Assembly: GCA_022447365.1 (NCBI GenBank)
Contig: JAKVBL010000010.1
Coordinates: forward strand, 1-64,000
Origin: Oleiphilaceae bacterium
GTDB lineage: Bacteria; Pseudomonadota; Gammaproteobacteria; Pseudomonadales; Oleiphilaceae
DNA: 64,000 bases
Direction of reading: 5' to 3'
Position numbers and translations under genes: made by a program. A model generated the notes under the pieces. It did not search any database. It had not been told where the DNA came from and saw only the letters and a program-made list of their open reading frames with translations. Each line of letters starts with the position of its first letter. Position 1 is the stretch's first letter. Shown here in pieces: positions 49,026-57,163 of the stretch.

Positions 49026-50249
49026 ATTTGGTATGTTTCTAAGTATGCAAATGTTCAGAGATATGGTGCGAACACACGGCAGGCTATTTTTTGTAGTAAG
49101 TTTTTTGAGCACGGCCATCACGTGAGGTTAATAGCCTCGAATTACTCCCATCTTTTCAATACTTTGCCCGAATTCAACGGTGGTTACTTAGATTCCAACG
49201 AGTGTGGATTTAAAGTGACGTGGGTTCGAGGCTTGAAATATCGCGCTGTTAATGGCTTCCATCGTGTATTGAGTTGGATGTGGTTTGAACTATTAGTGGT
49301 TTTAATGGCGTTCCAAAAAAGGTACGAGCGCCCAGATGTATTTATCGGCTCTTCGCTTTCTTTGTTTACTGTGTTGTCTGGCTGCTTCTATAAAAAAGTA
49401 TTCAAAACTAAATTCATCTTTGAGGTTAGAGATATCTGGCCGCAGTCGCTAATCGATTTGAAGGGTGTTTCGAAAAACCACCCGTTGGTATACGTTTTAG
49501 GCAAACTTGAATTGCTAGGGTATCGCTACGCAGACGCAATTGTTGGCAGTATGCCGGGGCTTCGTGAGCATGTCGAACAGAAGGTTGGGCTGGGTATTAA
49601 AGTTCATTATTTGCCTCAGCCGGTTAGTTTAGAGTTTTTTGAAACCGAGCAGAAAGAGGTCACTGAAGAATATATCTCTAAGTATATTCCTAAAGGTAAG
49701 TTCATAATTATGTACGCTGGTTCAATGGGGCCTGCAAACGCTCTAGAGTTTATTATCGATGCGGCAAGGGTTGCTCAAAAAACACTACCAGAAGTGTGTT
49801 TTGTATTGGTTGGTGATGGACATTCAAAGCAGGAGCTTGCAGAGAATGCTAAAGGTTTAGACAATGTTATATTCGCCCCTCGAGTTAGAAAAAGTGAAGT
49901 GCAATCTGTGTTGGTGTACGCCGATGTCTTGGTAGCCTCCTTTAGACAAGAGGATATATACAGATATGGTATGTCTTTAAATAAGTTTGTTGACTATATG
50001 TACGCTGCGAAACCAGTTGTTGCCATGTATTCTGGTTTTCCAAGTATGATTAATGAAGCTGGCTGCGGTACGTTTTCCCCAGCTGAAAAATCTGATGAAT
50101 TTGTGCAGACACTGGGAACTTATTTTTCGATGGCTTGTGAGGAGCGAAATGCAATAGGGCGAAAAGGGCGCGAGTTTTTAATGAATGTTCAAAACTCAGA
50201 GGTGTTATCGACGCAATTTGAAAGTTTATTTCATGAAGCGGATGCTTGA
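49026..50249 (+). CDS. Glycosyltransferase family 4 (4), WbuB-like; probable non-canonical ATT start
   Basis: GT4 enzyme of about 407 residues. The donor half is standard (IFEVRDIWPQSLIDLKGV, MYAGSMGPANALEFIIDAA, LVGDGHSKQEL). The frame upstream of the first ordinary start (GTG 49122) encodes IWYVSKYANVQRYGANTRQA then IFCSKFFEHGHHV. That is the conserved N-terminus of WbuB-type enzymes, without which the first strand and helix would be missing. No canonical start codon occurs there, but a strong Shine-Dalgarno does (49006-49015). I therefore extend the gene to the ATT at 49026. A sequencing error or mutated start is the alternative. Confidence 0.75.
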   Translation: MWYVSKYANVQRYGANTRQAIFCSKFFEHGHHVRLIASNYSHLFNTLPEFNGGYLDSNECGFKVTWVRGLKYRAVNGFHRVLSWMWFELLVVLMAFQKRYERPDVFIGSSLSLFTVLSGCFYKKVFKTKFIFEVRDIWPQSLIDLKGVSKNHPLVYVLGKLELLGYRYADAIVGSMPGLREHVEQKVGLGIKVHYLPQPVSLEFFETEQKEVTEEYISKYIPKGKFIIMYAGSMGPANALEFIIDAARVAQKTLPEVCFVLVGDGHSKQELAENAKGLDNVIFAPRVRKSEVQSVLVYADVLVASFRQEDIYRYGMSLNKFVDYMYAAKPVVAMYSGFPSMINEAGCGTFSPAEKSDEFVQTLGTYFSMACEERNAIGRKGREFLMNVQNSEVLSTQFESLFHEADA

Positions 50250-50826
50250 TGCTTTAATTGCATTAGCAGCTTTGGTTGCTTTTATTCCAATCATGTTGGT
50301 GGTCAGTGTTCTGATCGCAAAGTCCATGGGTACGCCTGTTCTTTTCCGCCAAACGCGGCCGGGATTAAGCGGTAAGCCCTTTGATATGATCAAGTTTCGA
50401 ACCATGCGTGATGCGGTAGATAAGCACGGTAATCAGCTACCAGATTCAGAGCGCTTAACTAAGTTAGGTAGGTTTTTGCGTTCGAGCAGTCTGGATGAGC
50501 TGCCAGAACTTTGGAATGTATTAAAAGGCGATATGAGTATAGTAGGGCCGCGCCCTTTACTAATGGAATACCTACCTCTTTATAGTGATGAACAAAAACG
50601 TCGGCACGAAGTACGTCCTGGCGTAACGGGTTGGGCGCAAGTGAATGGTCGCAATGCGATTTCATGGGATGAAAAGTTCAAACTTGATGTTTGGTATGTC
50701 GACAATCAAAGCTTTTGGCTGGATGTAAAAATTTTGTTTATGACCGTAGTTAAAGTGTTTAAGCGTGAGGGGATCTCGCAAGAGGGTGAGGCTACTGTGA
50801 ATTATTTTAAGGGAAATAATGATTAA
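50233..50826 (+). CDS. Undecaprenyl-phosphate phosphoglycosyltransferase (PglC-like initiating enzyme)
   Basis: A small (197 aa) monotopic phosphoglycosyltransferase that moves a phospho-sugar from UDP to undecaprenyl phosphate, starting the repeat unit. The start KRMLDALIALAALVAFIPIM is the re-entrant membrane helix. RQTRPGLSGKPFDMIKFRTM, the Asp-Glu dyad in SSSLDELPELWNVLKGDMS, and IVGPRPLLMEYLPLY with RPGVTGWAQVNGRNA are all present. The ATG at 50233 (MKRMLDAL) is the family start and overlaps the upstream gene by 17 bp. With a 4-keto-6-deoxy-sugar pathway next door, the likely substrate is UDP-diNAcBac-like or its N-formyl analogue. Confidence 0.9.
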   Translation: MKRMLDALIALAALVAFIPIMLVVSVLIAKSMGTPVLFRQTRPGLSGKPFDMIKFRTMRDAVDKHGNQLPDSERLTKLGRFLRSSSLDELPELWNVLKGDMSIVGPRPLLMEYLPLYSDEQKRRHEVRPGVTGWAQVNGRNAISWDEKFKLDVWYVDNQSFWLDVKILFMTVVKVFKREGISQEGEATVNYFKGNND

Positions 50827-51595
50827 GTTACTTTTTATGGGGAGAAAACCTGTTGCTGCAAAGTTGTTGCGATATATTGTTAAAACTGGTTTTTATGATG
50901 TGGTCGGAGTTGTAACCGATAGTCATTTAGAAGGGTCAACCACGAATACCGCAGCTCAAGAACTTGATATCCCCGTTTTCACCTTGGAAGAAGTTGAAGA
51001 GGCAGTCACAAATAAAACCATCTATTTTGATTTGGCTCTATCTATATTATTTTGGCGAAGAATCAAAGAACCTTTATTAAGTTTTCCCAAGAAGGGAGTG
51101 ATTAATTTCCACCCTGCTCCTTTGCCAGATTATAAGGGAACTGGGGGGTATAACTTTGCCATATTGGATAGATTGAAAGAGTGGGAAGTCACGGCGCATT
51201 ATGTAGATGAGACAATTGATACAGGCGATATTATTAAATCAAAAGCTTTGCCAATAGATATCGAGCGTGAAACTGCTCAGTCCTTAGAGCGACGTTCGAT
51301 AAGGGTGCTTTATCAGTTAGTGCTAGATGTGTTGGCTATGGTTCGTCATACCGAAGAGAGACTGGAAACTCGGCCAAATATTGGTGGGAGATATATTTCT
51401 AGGGAAGAAATGGAACTGCATAAAAAGATCAATGAAGGTGATGATGTTGATACTAAAGTTAGAGCATTTTGGTTTCCTCCTTATGATGGTGCGTACGTAG
51501 AAATTGATGGTAAGAGATTTACATTAATTTCTGAGGAAATTTTACGCGAGCTGGCTCCGGAAGGTGTTACTCATCTATTTAAAAAGTCATCATGA
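50819..51595 (+). CDS. Formyltransferase family protein (2), probable amino-sugar N-formyltransferase
   Basis: 258 residues with the formyltransferase triad regions INFHPAPLPDYKGTGGYN (Asn-His) and HYVDETIDTGDII (Asp). The N-terminal strand is KLLFMGRKPVAAKLLRYIV. The gene lies directly between the phosphoglycosyltransferase and a sugar aminotransferase, with 8-bp and 4-bp overlaps. In bacillosamine operons this position is held by the PglD acetyltransferase. It therefore likely N-formylates the 4-amino group of UDP-4-amino-4,6-dideoxy-GlcNAc. Substrate assignment is inference from context. Confidence 0.85.
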   Translation: MIKLLFMGRKPVAAKLLRYIVKTGFYDVVGVVTDSHLEGSTTNTAAQELDIPVFTLEEVEEAVTNKTIYFDLALSILFWRRIKEPLLSFPKKGVINFHPAPLPDYKGTGGYNFAILDRLKEWEVTAHYVDETIDTGDIIKSKALPIDIERETAQSLERRSIRVLYQLVLDVLAMVRHTEERLETRPNIGGRYISREEMELHKKINEGDDVDTKVRAFWFPPYDGAYVEIDGKRFTLISEEILRELAPEGVTHLFKKSS

Positions 51596-52773
51596 TTGAG
51601 ATTTCCTCATGGCCCTCTTTTACGCAAGAAGAAGCAGATAAAGTCTCTGAAGTCTTGTTATCCAACAAAGTAAATTACTGGACTGGCACAGAAGGCCGCG
51701 AGTTTGAAAGGGAATTTGCGAAGTTTTCTGACTGTGCATATGCGATTGCGGTTGCCAATGGCACAGTAGCGTTGGACCTCGCGCTTAAAGCATTATGCAT
51801 AGGCGAGGGCGATGAAGTGGTTGTCACCCCTCGTACTTTTCTTGCCTCGGTCAGCGCAATTGTCAATGCTGGAGCAATGCCAGTGTTTGCAGATGTGGAT
51901 TGTGATTCCCAGAACATTACCCCCAAGACGGTTCGTAAAGTTTTAAGCCCAAAAACCAAAGCTATTGTATGTGTGCACTTGGCCGGCTGGCCATGTGACA
52001 TGGATGGCTTTATGCAATTGGCTGCAGAGCATGAATTAAAAATTATTGAAGACTGTGCGCAGGCGCATGGTGCTAAATACATAGGCACTGATGGTGTAAT
52101 GCGTTCGGTCGGTTCTATCGGGCATGTTGGCGCTTGGTCATTCTGTCAAGATAAGATCATGACCATTGGTGGCGAAGGCGGTATGGTCACTGTCAACGAC
52201 AAAACTCTTTGGCAGAAGATGTGGTCTTTTAAAGATCACGGTAAAAGCTATGATCTGGTTTATAACAAGGAACATCCGCCGGGCTTTCGTTGGTTACATG
52301 AATCTTTTGGAACCAACTGGCGCTTAACTGAAATGCAATCAGCCATTGGCCGTATTCAACTTACGCGCATGGCTGAATGGACGGAAGCACGTACTCGAAA
52401 TGCAAATCTGTTGGCAGACGTTTGTCGTAAGTTTGAGTTTCTTCGTGTTCCTGATATCCCACCTCATATCATCCATGCAAACTATAAGCTTTATGTTTTT
52501 GTTGAGATTGAAAACCTGCCTGCAGGGTTAGATAGAGATGGTCTTATTGCTCTGATCAACGAAGCCGGCATTCCCAGCATGCAAGGCTCCTGTTCAGAGG
52601 TGTATCTCGAAAAAGCCTTTGATAAGCATCCGTCAAAACCTAAAGCGCGATTACCCGTTGCCAAAGAACTCGGCGAAACCAGTTTGATGTTTTTAGTCCA
52701 TCCAACGATCAGTGAAGAACAGATAAAAGATGTGTGTGGGGCTTTGGAAACGGTTCTTAGTTCTATCTTGTAG
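51592..52773 (+). CDS. Nucleotide-sugar aminotransferase (PglE-like, DegT/DnrJ family)
   Basis: 393 residues, PLP dependent. VANGTVALDLALKAL, VTPRTFLASVSAIVNAG, EDCAQAHGA and WSFCQDKIMTIGGEGGMVTV (internal aldimine Lys188) are present; HLAGWPCDMDGF is also typical. It probably aminates the 4-keto group of UDP-4-keto-6-deoxy-GlcNAc made by the dehydratase at 54400. It is only distantly similar to WlbC (30839), so the two aminotransferases serve different sugars. It is the last plus-strand gene before a break in direction. Confidence 0.88.
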   Translation: MIEISSWPSFTQEEADKVSEVLLSNKVNYWTGTEGREFEREFAKFSDCAYAIAVANGTVALDLALKALCIGEGDEVVVTPRTFLASVSAIVNAGAMPVFADVDCDSQNITPKTVRKVLSPKTKAIVCVHLAGWPCDMDGFMQLAAEHELKIIEDCAQAHGAKYIGTDGVMRSVGSIGHVGAWSFCQDKIMTIGGEGGMVTVNDKTLWQKMWSFKDHGKSYDLVYNKEHPPGFRWLHESFGTNWRLTEMQSAIGRIQLTRMAEWTEARTRNANLLADVCRKFEFLRVPDIPPHIIHANYKLYVFVEIENLPAGLDRDGLIALINEAGIPSMQGSCSEVYLEKAFDKHPSKPKARLPVAKELGETSLMFLVHPTISEEQIKDVCGALETVLSSIL

Positions 52774-53078
52774 GCATACACTCTGTGCGAGCATGACGTT
52801 CTGTAGGATATGTCCTACAAACTTTCAGAGATTTCCTATATTTCTGCGCTTAAAAAGCCCTTAATATAAAGAGCCATAGGGATAGCGAAGACAAAAGGAT
52901 TTGTCGCAACTCTCAGGGACGACTGTCGTGAATGGATGGCTGAGCCACCCGCCCCTATTTCTTTTTCTTCTCAAGTACTACTCTTTCTTTTGAACCTAAA
53001 TAAACGCAGAAATATACGCTTGTTGATCCAGCTTAGATAACTTTACTAGACAATCAGGAAGGTCTCTCTTAACTAGCT
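52774..53078. other. Gene-free stretch between convergent genes
   Basis: It contains a hairpin TGTAGGA/TCCTACA with a 4-nt loop (52802-52819) 28 bp after the aminotransferase gene, possibly a terminator without a good T-run. Otherwise it shows no ORF or repeat that I can recognise. Confidence 0.5.
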
Positions 53079-53705
53079 TTAGGCTAAGTCTTGCGTTTGT
53101 TGAGGTTTATGCGTGATAAAACCGCGTTGTTCCAAGTAGCTAACCAGTATCTCTGTACACGCATTAATCTCATGCTCGTACGTATTCAAAGTAACCTCTG
53201 GTGCTTGCGGAGCTTCGTATGCAGAGTCTATTCCCGTAAAGAATTTGATTTCACCTGCTCGGGCTTTTTTGTACAAGCCTTTTGGGTCGCGTTTTTCACA
53301 CACATCTAAGGGAGTACTGATGTGCACCTCAATGAACTCATTGTTTGAGAACAAAGAGCGCACCATATTTCGATCACTTCTAAACGGCGAAATGAACGCC
53401 GACATCACAATTAGGCCTGCTTCGGTGAAAAGCTTTGATGTTTCGCCAATTCTACGAATATTTTCAATGCGATCTGCGTCTGAAAAACCTAGGTCTTTGT
53501 TTAATCCGTGGCGTACGTTATCTCCATCGAGCAAAAAGGTATGATAACCGCGTTGAAAAAGAGCGTGGTCTAATGCGTTGGCAACAGTTGATTTACCCGC
53601 ACCACTTAAACCAGTGAACCATAGTAGGCAAGGCTTTTGATTCTTTTGACTTGCGCGCCGTTCGGCGTTTACAGCTTGATTGTGCCAAACAATATTGTTG
53701 TCCAT
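53079..53705 (-). CDS. cysC: Adenylyl-sulfate kinase
   Basis: Phosphorylates APS to PAPS, the donor for sulfotransferases. Walker A GLSGAGKST is at residues 32-40. LLDGDNVRHGLNKDLGFSD, ENIRRIGE, SAFISPFRSDR and KRDPKGLYKKARAGEIKFF are all APS kinase motifs; 208 aa. It stands alone on the minus strand inside the polysaccharide locus, without cysDN beside it. Next to a locus with two sulfotransferases, it probably provides PAPS for polymer sulfation rather than for cysteine synthesis. Start ATG at 53705. Confidence 0.93.
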   Translation of the reverse strand: MDNNIVWHNQAVNAERRASQKNQKPCLLWFTGLSGAGKSTVANALDHALFQRGYHTFLLDGDNVRHGLNKDLGFSDADRIENIRRIGETSKLFTEAGLIVMSAFISPFRSDRNMVRSLFSNNEFIEVHISTPLDVCEKRDPKGLYKKARAGEIKFFTGIDSAYEAPQAPEVTLNTYEHEINACTEILVSYLEQRGFITHKPQQTQDLA

Positions 53706-53743
53706 TCTGCATCCTTACTTTTGATCATTATTATGAGTGTAGA

Positions 53744-54115
53744 CTACTCAATTCGATAGCTTTTGTCTTTTGCTGCCCAGGTCTTTTGATAAAGTCTGAG
53801 GGCTTTATCACCAAATCTGTTACTGATTGAAATTTGGGGCCATAGATCGTTCCAATGTGGATTAAGCGTTTCGACCATTTTTTGTAATGTAGGCTCGTCT
53901 ATCGCTCTCAAAGCTTTGCAGCGCGTATTTGCTGTTAATCGGTCGCGATACTCCTCGTAATAGACTAAATCGTCAATACGCTCAATTGGAAATCCGTCGG
54001 CATTGAAGTTATTCGCACGCGAAAAGCGGATGCTCGTATACAAGCAGTTTGTTTGTTTTACGGTGAGCGAGTGGGTGTACTTTCGAGCGAGAATATAAAC
54101 GTAGGTGCGAGCCAT
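53744..54115 (-). CDS. GIY-YIG-like protein with degenerate active site
   Basis: The ATG at 54115 has GGAGG 6 nt upstream and opens MARTYVYILARKYTHSLTVK. This is the usual start of small GIY-YIG nucleases of the UPF0213 type, and the later DLVYYEEYRDRLTA and TLNPHWNDLWPQI also match. The catalytic parts do not. The YIG segment reads CLYTSIRFSRANNF and the expected Glu (AIERE) region reads NTRCKALRAID. It may be an inactivated or repurposed copy of 123 aa. The frame continues to 54259 without a start signal. It is in the same direction as cysC, 38 bp away. Confidence 0.65.
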   Translation of the reverse strand: MARTYVYILARKYTHSLTVKQTNCLYTSIRFSRANNFNADGFPIERIDDLVYYEEYRDRLTANTRCKALRAIDEPTLQKMVETLNPHWNDLWPQISISNRFGDKALRLYQKTWAAKDKSYRIE

Positions 54116-54399
54116 TACTTCCTCCGTGTAGGCTTTGAATAGTGTTGCTTGCGCAAGGCAATTCCATGCAACGGGCCAAAGAATAACCAATCTACTTAGA
54201 GTGCACAAACTAGCTTTTACTATGGCTCGCTTTATGACAAACTGACGCACGTTATTCACAATAAAAATTAGCTTCTGGCGATAAAAATTAATGCCCTTTA
54301 TGCTCGACAGCTCAGCGCTCGTTGACTATATAAAATTAAAAACAGGGCGCGAAAGATGCCTCAAGCAGTCATTGGATGTGATTTAGGGATAAGCAGGAC

Positions 54400-56379
54400 G
54401 TGCTAAAAAACCTTCTCTTTTTACCTCGTTATCAAAAAAGACTTGTTTCATTGCTCATAGATTCCATCTCGCTACCTATCGCGATATGGATGGCCTTTAG
54501 TCTTCGACTTGATACCTTTTATGTGCCAACTTCTGGCGCGATTGTCTTAGCCATGTGCGTCACCGTTGCATGCAGTTTATTAGCGTTCACGAAGTTTGGC
54601 TTGTACCGCGCGGTGATTCGTTACATGAGCAATCATGCGATGAAAGCTGTGGTAGCGGGTGTTAGTGTTTCTGCTTGTGTGCTTGCGCTTTCAGCGTTTG
54701 CTCTACAAGCCGAAATGCCTCGTTCTGTGCCAGTAATATACTGGTGCTTGGCATTGGTGTTTGTGGGTGGCTCACGTATGACTGCGCGATCATTAGTGCA
54801 TACCTCGATGGTACGTAGTAAAGAGCGCATAGTGATTTATGGGGCAGGTAAATCTGGCTTGCAGCTCAGTTCAGTGTTGTTTCATAGTAAAGCGATGCAG
54901 CCAGTAGCGTTTATTGATGATGATCAAAACCTACATGGGACTGATCTTAATGGTATACGTGTACATAGCCCTGCGAACTTGCCAAAAGTATTAGCGAAAT
55001 ATGGGGCGACCAAAGTGCTGCTTGCTCTTGGTCACGCACCACGGTCACGTCGAAGTTTAGTAATTCGTTTTCTAGAGCAATACCCTGTTGTGGTGCAAAC
55101 CATTCCTGCGATCAATGATGTGGTGTCTGGAAAATCGAAAATAGAAGAAGTGCGCGATGTTGATATCGAAGATTTATTAGGTCGTGATGAGGTCTCGCCA
55201 GATCGTCAATTGTTAGCTGAGTGCATCAGTAAAAAGACGGTCATGGTCACGGGCGCAGGCGGTTCAATTGGATCAGAGTTATGCCGCCAAATTGTGCGTT
55301 TAGCTCCGCTAAAATTGATTCTTGTTGAGTCGTCTGAATACGCCTTGTATGAGATAGAGCGTGAATTAAAACGCTACATGCTCAAGAAAGATCTGAACAT
55401 TGAATTGCACGCAGTAGTGGGATCTGTTCAAAAGCAGCGTCGTATGACGCAGGTGATGCGCAGTTTTGGCGTTGAAACGGTTTATCATGCGGCAGCATAT
55501 AAGCATGTGCCTTTGGTTGAGCAGAATGTCATTGAGGGTATTCGTAATAATGTATTTGGTACTTGGCATGCTGCCGAGGCAGCCATTAAAGCCAATGTAG
55601 AAACCTTTGTTCTGATTTCGACAGATAAAGCTGTTCGTCCTACTAATGTGATGGGTGCATCAAAGCGCTTGGCAGAGTTAGTGTTACAAGGTTTATCGAA
55701 ACGTCAAGCCGGTACGCGTTTTTGTATGGTGCGTTTTGGCAATGTGCTTGGTTCATCTGGTTCTGTCGTTCCCTTGTTCAGAGATCAAATCAAGCAAGGT
55801 GGACCTGTCACGGTCACACACCCTGATATCACTCGATACTTCATGACGATTCCCGAAGCCGCACAACTTGTATTGCAGGCCGGTGCAATGGGTGAGGGTG
55901 GCGATGTGTTTTTGCTTGATATGGGGCAAAGCGTCAAGATCAATGATTTAGCGGTTAAGCTTATCCACTTAATGGGACTTGAGCTAAAAGATCAGTCGAA
56001 CCCAGATGGGGATATTGCGATTGAGTACTCTGGCTTGCGACCGGGTGAGAAGCTTTATGAAGAGCTTTTGATCGGTAATGAGCCGATGCCTACAGCGCAC
56101 CCGCGTATTATGCGTGGTCGTGAGATATCGCTTGCTTGGGACGATGTGAAGGTTCTTCTTGATCGTATCGATATGCTTTGCAAAGACTTTGATTGTGAGG
56201 CATTGCGTGAGGTCTTGATGATGGCACCGCTTGATTACAAACCGTCTGATTCTTTGAGTGATTTGGTCTGGAATAAAACCTATACCGATATGCCAGGAAC
56301 CTCTATGCAAGAGCGTATGCGTGACTTGCAGATGCCTGCGAATGAAGGGGATAGCAATTCGAATATCTCTAATGGGTAG
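54400..56379 (+). CDS. Nucleoside-diphosphate-sugar 4,6-dehydratase (WbpM/PglF-like, CapD family)
   Basis: 659 residues. Four N-terminal membrane helices (about 12-110) are followed by a CoA-binding-like Rossmann region (IVIYGAGKSGLQLSSVL). The SDR catalytic domain has MVTGAGGSIGSELCRQIV, HAAAYKHVPLVEQN and STDKAVRPTNVMGASKRLAE (Met in place of the usual Tyr, as in PglF/WbpM). It should convert UDP-GlcNAc to UDP-4-keto-6-deoxy-GlcNAc at the inner membrane face. With the aminotransferase (51592) and formyltransferase (50819) it could give an N-formylated 4-amino-4,6-dideoxy sugar. GTG start at 54400. Confidence 0.93.
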   Translation: MLKNLLFLPRYQKRLVSLLIDSISLPIAIWMAFSLRLDTFYVPTSGAIVLAMCVTVACSLLAFTKFGLYRAVIRYMSNHAMKAVVAGVSVSACVLALSAFALQAEMPRSVPVIYWCLALVFVGGSRMTARSLVHTSMVRSKERIVIYGAGKSGLQLSSVLFHSKAMQPVAFIDDDQNLHGTDLNGIRVHSPANLPKVLAKYGATKVLLALGHAPRSRRSLVIRFLEQYPVVVQTIPAINDVVSGKSKIEEVRDVDIEDLLGRDEVSPDRQLLAECISKKTVMVTGAGGSIGSELCRQIVRLAPLKLILVESSEYALYEIERELKRYMLKKDLNIELHAVVGSVQKQRRMTQVMRSFGVETVYHAAAYKHVPLVEQNVIEGIRNNVFGTWHAAEAAIKANVETFVLISTDKAVRPTNVMGASKRLAELVLQGLSKRQAGTRFCMVRFGNVLGSSGSVVPLFRDQIKQGGPVTVTHPDITRYFMTIPEAAQLVLQAGAMGEGGDVFLLDMGQSVKINDLAVKLIHLMGLELKDQSNPDGDIAIEYSGLRPGEKLYEELLIGNEPMPTAHPRIMRGREISLAWDDVKVLLDRIDMLCKDFDCEALREVLMMAPLDYKPSDSLSDLVWNKTYTDMPGTSMQERMRDLQMPANEGDSNSNISNG

Positions 56380-56388
56380 ATCATTGTA

Positions 56389-56649
56389 GAGATCCTAAAT
56401 GTGCACGTACTTCGTTCGCTGCTTCAGGATGACGTCGACACTAAATATTGGGGTCAGAGTAAAAGGACTCTGACCCCAACGACCTCCTTTGACCCCGGCC
56501 AATCTGTGTCACCCTGGCTTATCCTTTTTGTCATCCCGTTTTTCCCCTTTTCGTCATCCCGTTTTTAAAACGGGATCTCATGGTTGGTTTGCTGAGTTAG
56601 ACCCGAGATCCTGAATGTGCGCGTACTTCGTCCGCTGCTTCAGGATGAC
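56389..56649. repeat. Cluster of short repeats after the dehydratase gene (gene-free 56380-56678)
   Basis: Two 45-bp direct repeats (56389-56433 and 56605-56649; three mismatches) contain CGTACTTCGT and GCTTCAGGATGAC. Between them lie the GGGGTCAGAGT palindrome and a perfect ATCCCGTTTT/AAAACGGGAT palindrome (56556-56576) of REP type, with an extra CATCCCGTTTTT piece at 56532-56543. No gene is visible. Confidence 0.85.
56448..56479. repeat. Palindromic GGGGTCAGAGT-type element, perfect copy
   Basis: TTGGGGTCAGAGT (56448-56460) and ACTCTGACCCCAA (56467-56479) are perfectly complementary over 13 bp around a 6-nt loop. Imperfect copies are at 7724-7752 and 19826-19856. Confidence 0.9.
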
Positions 56650-56678
56650 CCTGATATTTTTATCCTTAATACATCGTG

Positions 56679-57155
56679 CTACCAACGATATTTATTAAAG
56701 TTCTCTGGATTCGCCCAGAAACGTGAATTATTCCATTCACGCTTTTTGTTGTAGCTGGCAATGTCATAGCTATAGACGGTCAGTCCACTTTCATCTTGTT
56801 CTTCTCTTTTGAATCCTAAACTGAGTATATCGCTAAAGGATAGTGTCGACTCTCCATTGCAGAGAATAAGCATTTTTGCATTGAGATGGTTTCTTAGAAC
56901 GCCAATAACTTCTATTGCTTTGGAATGTTCGAGCTGATTCAAGTTTTCACCGAGAACGACCAAATCGACATGTTTCACTTCATCTGGGCTTAAATGTAAA
57001 TCACGCATTTTCGATGCAGGTAGAGCTTGTATGACGCATTGAGCTTTGGCATCTTTCAGAATTTCTTCGATCTGAGATGAGGCGACCAGAACATGGTTTG
57101 GCTTGATCTCTTCGAGAATATGCATCATGCAAGAAAGTGCGTTATTCGTAGTCAT
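56679..57155 (-). CDS. Hypothetical protein (possibly DUF6231 family)
   Basis: 158 residues with a Rossmann-like look: HVLVASSQIEEIL, then VDLVVLGENLNQL and NAKMLILCNGE. It ends SRFWANPENFNKYRW. No catalytic motif or signal peptide is seen. The pattern recalls small DUF6231 proteins of Pseudomonas relatives, but I am not certain. It lies 8 bp after the MocR gene on the same strand, so the two are probably co-transcribed. Confidence 0.7.
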   Translation of the reverse strand: MTTNNALSCMMHILEEIKPNHVLVASSQIEEILKDAKAQCVIQALPASKMRDLHLSPDEVKHVDLVVLGENLNQLEHSKAIEVIGVLRNHLNAKMLILCNGESTLSFSDILSLGFKREEQDESGLTVYSYDIASYNKKREWNNSRFWANPENFNKYRW

Positions 57156-57163
57156 GCGTCTAT

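Noticed and set aside
49122..50249. GTG 49122 as the true start of the WbuB-like gene
   Set aside because: It would remove the conserved first strand and helix encoded upstream in frame and has no suitable ribosome-binding site of its own.
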